A stretch of 64,000 nucleotides of DNA, taken from Bacteroidota bacterium (GTDB lineage: Bacteria > Bacteroidota > Bacteroidia > Cytophagales > Cyclobacteriaceae). The notes under the pieces were generated by a model. It was not told the origin of the DNA, did no database searches, and was given only the letters and a program-made list of their open reading frames with translations. The stretch spans positions 74,532 to 138,531 of the forward strand of contig JAFEAM010000006.1 in the NCBI GenBank assembly GCA_018266395.1. Reading direction: 5' to 3'. This document shows, one piece after another, positions 18,920 to 26,527 of the stretch (positions are counted from its first letter, which is position 1; every line of letters starts with the position of its first letter). The position numbers and the translations under genes are program-made.

Positions 18920-21706
18920 ATGGGGATAAGGACGGTTCGAGCTATGCGAGTGGGCATGTTACTCATATTGCCTGTGTGGCTTCTGGTTTGCGGATGCTTC
19001 CATCCCGGAAAGCCAGCCAATGATCAGACAGGTCAGGCGCATCACAGCAAAGTGCATGCGAATTCACTGATTCCACAGATCAACTCGTTCCTGTTGCGTA
19101 AGGGTCAGCTGAAAGTTGGAGACCAAATTGACAGTGTAAAGATCTTGGCCGGCTACCTGGATGATGAGGATAGCCTCATTTCTGCTGAGGAATCGGCAAC
19201 TTATCTGCTCGGATTAGGGGACATCGCTTTTGCCTGGGACCGCTTTGCGCTGGCCGACAGCTGTTTTGAAAGGGCTCTCAGACGTTATGACCAGGCTGAT
19301 CCTTCGCCCGAGCAGTCGGCCTCCTTGTATATCCGTCTGGCGGAGGTCAAGCTGGAACTAAGGGATCTTATTACTTCTGAGTCCTACCTCGACATAGCAT
19401 TTGACGTTGTCAAGAACCGGCTATCCTCTGATGAAGGAAAATGGGGTGATTGCATGGGAATCATTGCAGGTCTTCACTATTATCGTCATGAGTATGAAAA
19501 CGCTATTGCAGCCTGGGAGACTGCGCTTAAACATTATGAGCGGGCGGGGATCTACAAGCCCCGTTATCTGGCCAATATCGCGCAGGCTTATGAAAGGTCA
19601 GGCCACTACAGCAAAGGCGTTGAATATTTGAATCGAGCTGTCGGCCAGGCCAGGCGTAAGAGTAAGGACCCAAAAGTTCTCGCTGATTTATACTTGTTGA
19701 AGGGTTTCTTTGAAAACAAATACGGAAGCGGCGACTCTGGCCTGTTCTACCTGCGGCAGATGGAAGTCATGCGCCGCCAGCTTTATGGTGAAAAGGGAAG
19801 CTATGCTTTCGGCGCATCCTATACGGTTGGTTTGTACTTCAATAATGCAAACCTTCCCGACTCCGCAGCTAAAAGATTTCACAAAAGTCTTACGGCTCTG
19901 GTTGAAGGGTTTGAAAGCATGGATATAAAGGACAATCCGAGACCCAGGATTTCGGAATGCACGACGGACTTGTTCCTGGGTCTCAAAGAGAAGGGCCTTG
20001 CGCTTGCGCGGCTTGGCGAAAGCAGGCCTATCCCCACTGAGTACTATGATGCCGCGTTAAATGCGCTCTTACTGGCGGACAGTGTAATCCATGTGTGCAG
20101 AAGAAATTCATTTTACGATGATTCCCAGCTTGAACTGAAGGGAAATTACCAGGCGCCTTACGAAAAGATTCTTGACCTCAGTTATTCTTTGTATCAAACA
20201 ACAAGGGATGTCAAGTACCTGAATATGTCTCTCAGGACTATGGAAAGCTCCCGGGCTGCGCTTGTTCAGGACGCACTGAAAAGGCTCAATAACACCGGTG
20301 AGTCGGTGCTTCCTGCATCGCTTCAGCAAAGCGAAAGGAATTTGGCTCAAAGTCGCGCAAACCTCCTGATGGAAATGGCCGATGCGTCGGATGAGAAACG
20401 AAAAAGCATCAATGAAAGACTCAGGGACATCAACAGAGATCAGTGGAAACTTCAGCAGGAAATCAAACGATACAATCCTAATTACAATTCCATCAGGTAT
20501 GCTGAACCGGTTTCAGACATTGGAGCCATAAGAAAGAAGCTTTTGGAAAGTGACACCTTCCTCGAGTACCTGTGGGGCGATCACTCGGCCTACCTTCTTG
20601 CCATTGACCAGACCAGCGCGACGCTTAAGCGCATAGCCAGGAATGCTGAATTTGACAGTTTCTCTCAGACCTTTATAGAGGAAGTGGGCGATGGTGAAAG
20701 GGACCTGACTTCCATCAGACGCTATGAGCGGTTCACAGAGAGTGCATTTTATCTGTACAACAAATTGTTGGGAGAACATCTTACAGGATTTCCCGGCAAT
20801 CATTTAATCATATCGGTTGACGGCCGGCTTTCAGGCTACCCGTTCGGCGCCATGATCATGGAACCCGTGAATTCCGCCGAGGTTAACTACAAACTGGAAT
20901 ATGTAATAAACAGGTACGTGATCGCTCAAGTCTATTCTGCAGGCGTATTGCTCTCCACGCGTGGCAGGAAGGTGAATGAGGAGAAGTTGCTTGCATTTGG
21001 ATATGGCCATAATGCCGAAGCAGGGCTCCCCGGAACAGAGGAGGAGCTCCGTTCCATTGGCCTTTCCATGCATCATCCGGAAAATGAGTATTTGGTAAAC
21101 GATGATGCCTCGGAGGACCGGTTCAAAAAAACAGTCGGCGATTACAATATTGTCCATCTGGCCCTCCATGGTATGGCAGACACCACCAATGCTCTCCAGT
21201 CGCATTTGATATTTCGTAAACCCCAACAGGAGGCCGCTGAGGACGGGCTTTTATACGCGCATGAACTGTATGGACTGGATCTTAAGAATGTGGAACTGGT
21301 CGTTTTGAGTGCATGCGAATCCGGTCTGGGCAAAGTGCAGACGGGCGAGGGTGTGATGAGTATTGCACGTGGATTTATCTATTCCGGATGCCCGTCCGTG
21401 TTAATGAGTTTATGGAAGGTAAACGATGATGCCACAGCGAGGTTGATGAAAGATTTCTATCGAAACCTGTCAGCCAAAAGCCGGATAGACGATGCGTTGG
21501 CTTTTGCTGCACGTGCTTACATCAATGAAGCCTCAGAGTTCAATGCACACCCCTCCAAGTGGGCCGCTTTTTTCAGTATGGGTGAAACAAGTCCGGTCAG
21601 ACCCGGGCAAGACATACCGATTTGGGCGATTATTCTGGGCGGGGTGTGCCTTGCCGCGTCAGGTTATGCAATTGTGAGGCCGCGCCGACACAAAACACTC
21701 TTCTAA
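18920..21706 (+). CDS. TPR-CHAT protease, membrane-attached
   Basis: This 928-residue protein has tetratricopeptide repeats and a C-terminal CHAT domain, a caspase/separase-like cysteine peptidase. The N-terminus is a signal with a possible lipobox, LLVCGC, giving Cys26 as the lipidated residue. TPR helices fill about residues 85-430 (for example YRHEYENAIAAWETALKHYE), followed by a coiled coil at about 455-520. CHAT covers about 620-895, with catalytic His750 in HLALHG and Cys799 in LSACESG, and the family's GFIYSGCPSVLMSLWKVND. A transmembrane helix (about 898-918) and a basic tail RPRRHK end the protein. By the positive-inside rule the bulk should face the periplasm. It converges tail to tail on a sigma/anti-sigma operon; the stop codons overlap. 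An alternative start is at 18944. CHAT family membership is firm; the target is inferred. Confidence 0.88.
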   Translation: MGIRTVRAMRVGMLLILPVWLLVCGCFHPGKPANDQTGQAHHSKVHANSLIPQINSFLLRKGQLKVGDQIDSVKILAGYLDDEDSLISAEESATYLLGLGDIAFAWDRFALADSCFERALRRYDQADPSPEQSASLYIRLAEVKLELRDLITSESYLDIAFDVVKNRLSSDEGKWGDCMGIIAGLHYYRHEYENAIAAWETALKHYERAGIYKPRYLANIAQAYERSGHYSKGVEYLNRAVGQARRKSKDPKVLADLYLLKGFFENKYGSGDSGLFYLRQMEVMRRQLYGEKGSYAFGASYTVGLYFNNANLPDSAAKRFHKSLTALVEGFESMDIKDNPRPRISECTTDLFLGLKEKGLALARLGESRPIPTEYYDAALNALLLADSVIHVCRRNSFYDDSQLELKGNYQAPYEKILDLSYSLYQTTRDVKYLNMSLRTMESSRAALVQDALKRLNNTGESVLPASLQQSERNLAQSRANLLMEMADASDEKRKSINERLRDINRDQWKLQQEIKRYNPNYNSIRYAEPVSDIGAIRKKLLESDTFLEYLWGDHSAYLLAIDQTSATLKRIARNAEFDSFSQTFIEEVGDGERDLTSIRRYERFTESAFYLYNKLLGEHLTGFPGNHLIISVDGRLSGYPFGAMIMEPVNSAEVNYKLEYVINRYVIAQVYSAGVLLSTRGRKVNEEKLLAFGYGHNAEAGLPGTEEELRSIGLSMHHPENEYLVNDDASEDRFKKTVGDYNIVHLALHGMADTTNALQSHLIFRKPQQEAAEDGLLYAHELYGLDLKNVELVVLSACESGLGKVQTGEGVMSIARGFIYSGCPSVLMSLWKVNDDATARLMKDFYRNLSAKSRIDDALAFAARAYINEASEFNAHPSKWAAFFSMGETSPVRPGQDIPIWAIILGGVCLAASGYAIVRPRRHKTLF

Positions 21707-22245
21707 TTTTTTGTCAGTATTCTGATTCTGTCAATCAAGTCGGAGGAGAAGAGTCTTTGAACAGGTGTCGAGTTATCGCTGATAAATTTAATCACCGCAT
21801 TATCATTGGGTAAGATACTGTACGGTCTGTCCAAAAATGGTCCGGACAGATAATTAAGGATTTTGTGAATATGTGGCTGTATGCTTGAGTCCGCATTTGT
21901 CGCAAGTATGCGAAGGGCATTGATTTGGGCCCTGGTCGAATCTTCTATCCTACCTGTATTTTTTGGTGGCAGTTTCTGGAGCGACGCTTCCAACCACTCC
22001 TCTGCGTCATCATAAGGACTTCTTCCATTGCTCCCCCTGACTACGATATCGCCGGCAAAGGTGATGAAACCATTAGCACCCCATGGCAAATAGTATGGAA
22101 GAAAGTGAACATCGGTTTTTTTCTTAAGTGTATCCTTTACAGATGGATCCGGGTCCAGGGACAAGAGAAGAAAATCGGTTCGTTCCATTGCAACAAGACC
22201 GAACGACTGGTTGGAGGTGTCAATGTGACCAGGAATGTGTGGCAT
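21703..22245 (-). CDS. Unknown protein, third gene of the sigma/anti-sigma operon
   Basis: I do not recognise this 180-residue protein. It starts with ATG at 22245 (MPHIPGHIDTSNQSFG); a TTG start at 22269 would add eight residues, and neither has a clear ribosome-binding site. There is no signal peptide or membrane segment. The first half is beta-like and aromatic-rich (TDFLLLSLDPDP, VHFLPYYLPWGANGF), the second half helical (WLEASLQKLP, QINALRILATNA, IHKILNYLSG). It follows the anti-sigma gene after about 60 bases, and its stop overlaps the stop of the facing CHAT gene. By position it could be a substrate, adaptor or inhibitor of the protease; that is a guess. Confidence 0.65.
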   Translation of the reverse strand: MPHIPGHIDTSNQSFGLVAMERTDFLLLSLDPDPSVKDTLKKKTDVHFLPYYLPWGANGFITFAGDIVVRGSNGRSPYDDAEEWLEASLQKLPPKNTGRIEDSTRAQINALRILATNADSSIQPHIHKILNYLSGPFLDRPYSILPNDNAVIKFISDNSTPVQRLFSSDLIDRIRILTKN

Positions 22246-22306
22246 AACATTTGGGTTTTGGTTGGACAACTTGTTTATAACTCACCCCGGGTTGCATAGC
22301 ACAGGG

Positions 22307-23065
22307 TTAATCGAGTTCTTTCAACAATTTTCTAGCCTTCACACCATACGTGCTGCTCTTGCTTATCCCCCATAAGGTTGCCCTCGCGCGTTCAAGTTTC
22401 TGCTCCTTTAAATAGGTCAGTGCCAGATACCAGTTGGCCTGAGTCACCAGGTCATCATGATCCTTAAGCATCGATTCAAATACCTTCTCAGCCTTATCGT
22501 ATTGTTGCAGCTTGAGGTAAGAATTGCCCATGCAAAGGTCCACGATCGCATCATGGTTCTCCTCCTGCGACTTCTGGAAGGCCATAATGGCCTCTTCATA
22601 CCGGCCGTTGTCATATGCTTCATATCCTTTTTGCTTCCAGGTCAGTGTGCCTTCACCCTGACCGCGTGTCAGTCCCGGACCTGGGGAATCAAAGGGTTCG
22701 AAGTGCTCGGCAAAAAGCCGGTCGGTAAGAGGGGCACGATTGTAGATAAACAGGATACTGGTGACTGCCACCAGCATGGCCGCCGCAACTGCCAGAGGTT
22801 TCCAGTTCGGGATAAGCCGGATTGGGGTTTCTTCACCGGAAGTAAGATCATTTGACTTCGATTGCTCCAGCGTTTTCAGCTGCTCAAGTCTTTCACGCAA
22901 ATGGGCATATCGGATCCCTTGTATCAGCTGCAGGTGTTCCTGGTATTTGCTGCGCAGGTCGGGCTCTTCCTCCAGGCGTTTTTCAAGAACCTTCATTTCT
23001 TCTGGGTCCAGGCGGCGGTCCAGGTAGCGTTCTATCCATTCGATATCGTTCATGAAGTTTTCCAT
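22307..23065 (-). CDS. Membrane anti-sigma-like protein with periplasmic TPR domain
   Basis: This 252-residue protein starts 19 bases after the ECF sigma gene. Residues 1-60 (DIEWIERYLDRRLDPEEMK, then LEKRLEEEPDL) match the short helical segment of cytosolic anti-sigma domains in Bacteroidota. A single transmembrane helix lies at about 90-109 (PLAVAAAMLVAVTSILFIY). After it come three TPR-like units at about 143-250 (KGYEAYDNGRYEEAIMAFQK, DLCMGNSYLKLQQYDKAEK, LALTYLKEQKLERARATL). With the sigma-binding part in the cytosol, the TPR part faces the periplasm. The role as anti-sigma factor is inferred from order, N-terminal pattern and topology. An alternative start is four codons in, at 23053. 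The neighbouring CHAT protein also carries TPRs. Confidence 0.75.
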   Translation of the reverse strand: MENFMNDIEWIERYLDRRLDPEEMKVLEKRLEEEPDLRSKYQEHLQLIQGIRYAHLRERLEQLKTLEQSKSNDLTSGEETPIRLIPNWKPLAVAAAMLVAVTSILFIYNRAPLTDRLFAEHFEPFDSPGPGLTRGQGEGTLTWKQKGYEAYDNGRYEEAIMAFQKSQEENHDAIVDLCMGNSYLKLQQYDKAEKVFESMLKDHDDLVTQANWYLALTYLKEQKLERARATLWGISKSSTYGVKARKLLKELD

Positions 23066-23084
23066 TCTTGATTGTTGTGTTTAT

Positions 23085-23651
23085 TCATTGATTTTGCGTT
23101 ACGGTCCGCTCCTCTACCATCCGGCGCAACCGTTCCATGCATTTGTATTTTTGGTTTTTTGCAGTGTCAGCATTCTTATAAGCCAATTGGTTGGATATCT
23201 CCTCCATAGATTTCCGCTGGAAGTAATGCAGATCGAGGAGCGTACGGCATGGATCACCCAACAATTGGAAACACTCCCTTACCAGGTCCAGCTGATGGTC
23301 CTGCCATTGAGCCAGTTCCGGACTTTGTTCAGTGATATAGTTCTCAAGGTAGTAGGCAGCACCTGCTTTTTGTTTTCTGACATCCTGCCGGTAACTCTGC
23401 CAGGCCAGATTCTTTCCTATACCGAATAGATAGGTTTTGAGGCTGCTTTTGAGGTCATCCATTTTGCCCTGGTGGACATTCTCATATACAATAAGTACAG
23501 AGGCCTGGTAATATTCCTTGGCCTCGTACTGGTCGCAATGGGCAAACTTGCGTATCCAGTGGAGAAACTCAGAACGGTACGCTTCGTAGAGGACTGAAAG
23601 GCCATTTCCGTCATTATTTCTAATGAGTCGCAGGATTTCATTATCAGTCAT
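23085..23651 (-). CDS. ECF-type RNA polymerase sigma factor
   Basis: This 188-residue protein is an ECF (sigma-70 family) sigma factor. Region 2 runs from about residue 20 to 85 (FLHWIRKFAHCDQYEAKEYY, then VLIVYENVHQGK and LKTYLFGIGKNL), and region 4 from about 128 to 180, with the helix-turn-helix DLHYFQRKSMEEISNQLAYKN. I start it at the ATG encoding MTDNEILRL; two codons upstream is an in-frame GTG that would overlap the promoter. It is the first gene of the operon with the anti-sigma and unknown gene. Its promoter has the same two boxes as the divergent gene at 23772, which suggests that it drives both. Confidence 0.9.
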   Translation of the reverse strand: MTDNEILRLIRNNDGNGLSVLYEAYRSEFLHWIRKFAHCDQYEAKEYYQASVLIVYENVHQGKMDDLKSSLKTYLFGIGKNLAWQSYRQDVRKQKAGAAYYLENYITEQSPELAQWQDHQLDLVRECFQLLGDPCRTLLDLHYFQRKSMEEISNQLAYKNADTAKNQKYKCMERLRRMVEERTVTQNQ

Positions 23652-23656
23652 GCACA

Positions 23657-23686
23657 CTTTGTTTCAACACCCCCTGTGGGTAACCC
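23657..23686 (-). promoter_or_regulatory. ECF-type promoter of the sigma factor operon
   Basis: On the minus strand GGGTTACCC (23686-23678) is followed by exactly 15 bases and then ACAAAG (23662-23657). The same two elements with the same spacing occur on the plus strand at 23719-23748, facing the divergent gene. The ATG lies only five bases after ACAAAG, so the transcript may begin at or very near the start codon. Confidence 0.7.
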
Positions 23687-23718
23687 TTGAAATCTAATCA
23701 ATTTTTCTATCTGATCTG

Positions 23719-23748
23719 GGGTTACCCGCGCCCATGCGGGTGACAAAG
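23719..23748 (+). promoter_or_regulatory. ECF-type promoter of the divergent small-protein/LuxR operon
   Basis: GGGTTACCC at 23719-23727, 15 bases, then ACAAAG at 23743-23748, identical in elements and spacing to the divergent sigma factor promoter. The ATG of the next gene is 23 bases downstream with AGGA before it. GGGTTACCC is nearly self-complementary, so it could also be read as an operator. Confidence 0.7.
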
Positions 23749-23771
23749 ACTACAACTAATTAACAGGACGT

Positions 23772-23999
23772 ATGAAAACTAGAGTCAAGATTTTGCTCGG
23801 TATGGTCCTGGTTACCATAGCGGCTTTGGCTTTGATCGCATCTGCAGACACGGTTGATGCCTCCTCCAAACAGCAACCCTTGAATCCTTGCTATGGCCAG
23901 TCAGAGATAGATCTGCTGGTCCGGGGCAATCATTGGACAGAAGAGCAGGCCAGACACGTACTGGACCTGGCATGCCAATATTCAGCAAAACCACACTAA
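23772..23999 (+). CDS. Small exported or membrane protein under the ECF-type promoter
   Basis: This 75-residue protein has a basic start and a hydrophobic segment at residues 5-24 (ILLGMVLVTIAALALIAS), either a signal peptide or a membrane anchor. The mature part has two Cys (CYGQSEIDLL, ACQYSAKPH) that could form a disulfide and one predicted helix (WTEEQARHVLDLACQY). I recognise no family. An AGGA ribosome-binding site precedes the ATG. It is the first gene behind the shared ECF-type promoter and is followed after 11 bases by a LuxR-type regulator, so both are probably outputs of the sigma factor. Confidence 0.65.
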   Translation: MKTRVKILLGMVLVTIAALALIASADTVDASSKQQPLNPCYGQSEIDLLVRGNHWTEEQARHVLDLACQYSAKPH

Positions 24000-24010
24000 C
24001 CACCGGAAAT

Positions 24011-24205
24011 ATGAGGAACATCACCCCTAAGGAACAGGAAGTACTCCGATTGCTGGCGGAAGGATTGTCCACCAAACAGATTGCATCTCACATGTCAATA
24101 AGCTTTCATACGGTGGAAAGTCATCGGAAAAACCTGCGGATGAAATTCAATGCCAGAAATTCGGCTGAAGTGATCTCCAAGGCATTGAGAACACCAATGC
24201 TTTAG
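24011..24205 (+). CDS. Orphan LuxR/GerE-type DNA-binding protein
   Basis: This 64-residue protein consists almost only of a LuxR-type helix-turn-helix: TPKEQEVLRLLAEGLSTKQI, then SISFHTVESHRKNLRMKF. It has no receiver or sensor domain. The ATG at 24011 leaves a normal family start; an earlier in-frame ATG overlaps the upstream gene. It is co-directional with the small exported protein gene and is followed by a strong terminator, which delimits a two-gene operon. It may pass the sigma factor signal on to further genes or limit it. Confidence 0.8.
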   Translation: MRNITPKEQEVLRLLAEGLSTKQIASHMSISFHTVESHRKNLRMKFNARNSAEVISKALRTPML

Positions 24206-24239
24206 AAAGAAAGGTTCTCTGGTTTACGGTTGAGGTTTG

Positions 24240-24270
24240 GGCAGGCAGCTTCGTGCTGTCTGCCTTTTTT
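24240..24270 (+). terminator. Rho-independent terminator after the LuxR-type gene
   Basis: Arms 24240-24249 (GGCAGGCAGC) and 24255-24264 (GCTGTCTGCC) pair over 10 bp with one G-U pair and a five-base loop, followed by six T at 24265-24270. It ends the rightward transcript about 35 bases after the LuxR-type stop codon. Confidence 0.88.
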
Positions 24271-24283
24271 GAGTACACTTTCT

Positions 24284-24790
24284 CTACTTCAAATACTTTG
24301 CAGGAACCGGATAGCCAAGGTTCTCCGCGCACCAGAAAATGCTGATAATGTAGTAGCGCTTACCGTCATGAAATAACTGGATGCTGTTGATGCCCTTGTT
24401 CGTCACCGGACCGTCTTTCTTCTCACGCGTTTCGTAGGTGCTGAAGAGATGCAGCACTGTACCATACTGTTCGGTCACCCGGTGAAGTTCCTTTTCGTGA
24501 AAGCCTCCTGCAATACGGGTAGTAAACAACTCAATGTACTCATCCGGTGTAATCGACCGGATCACCAACTCACCGGCATCATTCTTCCTGGAAGGGATCA
24601 GTCTTGATTCAGGCTTGAAAAGGTTCCGGAACCTTGCCCAGTCCCGCGGCTGACCCGGGTCTCCTGAAATGACTTCGTAAAGTGTTGAGACTATCGCATC
24701 TGGTGATTGTACATCTTTGGTGTAATCAGATTGGCCATGGGTGGGCTGCATGAGCCCAACCAATAGCAGAACTATCATGGTATACTTCAT
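24284..24790 (-). CDS. Exported NTF2/SnoaL-like protein
   Basis: This 168-residue protein has a signal peptide (MKYTMIVLLLVGLMQ, cut near THGQ). The mature part resembles the NTF2-like (SnoaL/DUF4440-type) fold: an N-terminal helix with AIVSTLYEVISGDPGQPRDW, central FRNLFKPESRL and a C-terminal sheet (ELHRVTEQYGTVLHLFSTYE, then GINSIQLFHDGKRYYI). Such domains bind small ligands or act as enzymes; the ligand is unknown. It is a single leftward gene; its 3' end faces the LuxR-type gene and the terminator. Confidence 0.7.
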   Translation of the reverse strand: MKYTMIVLLLVGLMQPTHGQSDYTKDVQSPDAIVSTLYEVISGDPGQPRDWARFRNLFKPESRLIPSRKNDAGELVIRSITPDEYIELFTTRIAGGFHEKELHRVTEQYGTVLHLFSTYETREKKDGPVTNKGINSIQLFHDGKRYYIISIFWCAENLGYPVPAKYLK

Positions 24791-24895
24791 TCGGGTAAGG
24801 TACGATTTAATGTCGTTTAGTTGTTTAAGTCACAGGAAGGCAGGACTATATGACCTTTGAATACCCTAACTTCGCGGCATGTGCTAACATCACAC

Positions 24896-25870
24896 ATGAG
24901 CGCCATTCCCAAATACTCCATCATTATTCCAGTATATAACCGTCCGGATGAGTTAAAGGAATTACTGGATAGCCTTACGAGACAAACATTCAGAAATTTT
25001 GAAGTTATCGTTGTGGATGATGGTTCCCGGGATACATCACGGGAAGTTTCTGAACGATACGTGCCGAAATTGTCAATACAATATTTCTTCAAGCCCAATT
25101 CAGGACCGGGACCCAGTCGCAATTTTGGATTTGAGCACGCCCGCGGTTCATACCTGGTAATGTTTGATTCAGACTGTATTGTACCTGAAGACTATTTTGA
25201 ATGGGTTGAAAAATACATGGAAAAGTACCGCTTTGATGCGTGGGGAGGACCGGACCGTGGGCATGAGAGCTTTACTTCACTACAGCGAGCCATGGCCTTC
25301 ACAATGTCTTCTTTTCTCACAACAGGCGGAATTCGTGGTGGAGGCAACCAGGCGGCTGCATTTCAACCCAGGAGCTTCAACATGGGTGTCAGCCGGGCGG
25401 TCTGGGAGCATACGGGAGGTTTTCGTTTCGACCGGAGTGCTGAAGATATTGAGTGGAGTATCCGCATCCGCAGGGCAGGTTTTAAAATCCATCTCATTCC
25501 CGAGGCATTTGTGTATCACAAACGACGCACCGATTTCGCACAATTCTTTCAGCAAGTGAGACAATTTGGTAACGGGAGGGCACAGGTCGGGAAGGTCTAT
25601 CCAGCTGAGGTGAAGCCGACCCATTGGTTCCCTGCAGTTTTCCTTACCGGATTAATGGCCATTCCATTCCTCCTGTTACTCGCTCCGGATTGGGGCGAAT
25701 TGGCCGTACTTCTTTTAACAGTCTACCTTATGGCGATATTTACAGATGCGCTGATCAAAACTCATTCAATTGAAGTTGCATTTCTGAGCATACCCTCATC
25801 CATTATTCAGTTGTGTGGCTATGGAATAGGATTTATTAAGGGCATGCTAGGCAGCAGACATGCCTTATAA
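24896..25870 (+). CDS. Family 2 glycosyltransferase, membrane-attached
   Basis: This 324-residue protein starts with the GT2 signature YSIIIPVYNRPDELKELLDS. The nucleotide-sugar region VVDDGSRDTS lies at about 40-50, and the metal-binding triad is in MFDSDC near 90. The acceptor part contains SAEDIEWSIRIRRAGFKI and the usual YHKRR. Two or three C-terminal transmembrane segments (about 245-320) anchor it. I choose the ATG at 24896 because the conserved strand follows at once; an upstream start would add 13 unrelated residues. Its end overlaps the facing esterase gene by six bases. It probably adds sugars to a lipid or polysaccharide; donor and acceptor are unknown. Confidence 0.85.
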   Translation: MSAIPKYSIIIPVYNRPDELKELLDSLTRQTFRNFEVIVVDDGSRDTSREVSERYVPKLSIQYFFKPNSGPGPSRNFGFEHARGSYLVMFDSDCIVPEDYFEWVEKYMEKYRFDAWGGPDRGHESFTSLQRAMAFTMSSFLTTGGIRGGGNQAAAFQPRSFNMGVSRAVWEHTGGFRFDRSAEDIEWSIRIRRAGFKIHLIPEAFVYHKRRTDFAQFFQQVRQFGNGRAQVGKVYPAEVKPTHWFPAVFLTGLMAIPFLLLLAPDWGELAVLLLTVYLMAIFTDALIKTHSIEVAFLSIPSSIIQLCGYGIGFIKGMLGSRHAL

Positions 25871-26527
25871 CAGGGAAAGTAAAACATCCTCGACAATCTC
25901 GTGCCCTCCATCGAAGAATAACTTTTTCGGCGTTACCTGTAATTTTCCGGCGAGTTCATCAAATTCGGCAAGCCGCTCTTCTGTAAGATAGGGATCCTGT
26001 CTGCCGCAAACCATCGTAATCTCTTTCCCTTCCATTGCATTGTGTGCCGCTGAAAAATCCATATCAGGCGGGAAGATCCCTGCCCACAGGATGATCTTAT
26101 CGAAGTAAATATTTCCCTGAACAGCCCACCTGCATGCGGTGGCACAACCCTGAGAAAACCCGAACACGGTTAGCGGAGTGTGAGGGTATGCAGCTAGTTC
26201 ACGATGACAGACAGCGTCCAGGTAGCGGATGTAATTATCAATATCCATCAGCCTGTTTTCCCGGGTCATCCAGGTAGCGCCTACCCGGTTGTCTTTTCTT
26301 CCCTGGTCCGTTAATTCTGAAAGGTAGAATCTGGAAAGACCCTCGGGGGCTATGACATAAATCTGCCTTGACGTGAGCGCGTTAAATTTCCGGATGAAAT
26401 ACTGAGACAATTGTCCATAGCCATGGAGAACAACCCATACCTGGCGGGTTTGAGGTCTTAGTTGACCTGAAGTAAAGTATCGCGCCCTGAAATCAAAGGA
26501 AGTTTCCTTCTCTGCGGGCTCATTCAT
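25865..26527 (-). CDS. Phospholipase/carboxylesterase-family hydrolase
   Basis: This 220-residue cytosolic protein has the small alpha/beta hydrolase layout of the LYPLA/carboxylesterase family. The oxyanion strand WVVLHGYGQ is near residue 30, the nucleophile elbow GFSQGCATA near 112, the acid in VCGRQDPY near 166 and the His in FDGGHEI near 207. Start MNEPAEKETS is preferred, as it overlaps the upstream cytidine deaminase gene by only eight bases, consistent with translational coupling. The substrate is unknown. Confidence 0.8.
   Translation of the reverse strand: MNEPAEKETSFDFRARYFTSGQLRPQTRQVWVVLHGYGQLSQYFIRKFNALTSRQIYVIAPEGLSRFYLSELTDQGRKDNRVGATWMTRENRLMDIDNYIRYLDAVCHRELAAYPHTPLTVFGFSQGCATACRWAVQGNIYFDKIILWAGIFPPDMDFSAAHNAMEGKEITMVCGRQDPYLTEERLAEFDELAGKLQVTPKKLFFDGGHEIVEDVLLSLL

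Noticed and set aside
23724-23741. Small hairpin ACCCGC/GCGGGT as attenuator or terminator
   Set aside because: It overlaps the promoter boxes, is only 6 bp, and lies upstream of the expected transcription start, so it would not be in the mRNA.
18920-24205. Type III-E CRISPR (Craspase) locus
   Set aside because: There is TPR-CHAT plus a sigma/anti-sigma pair, but no gRAMP/Cas7-11-like gene, Cas1 or repeat array in the window.
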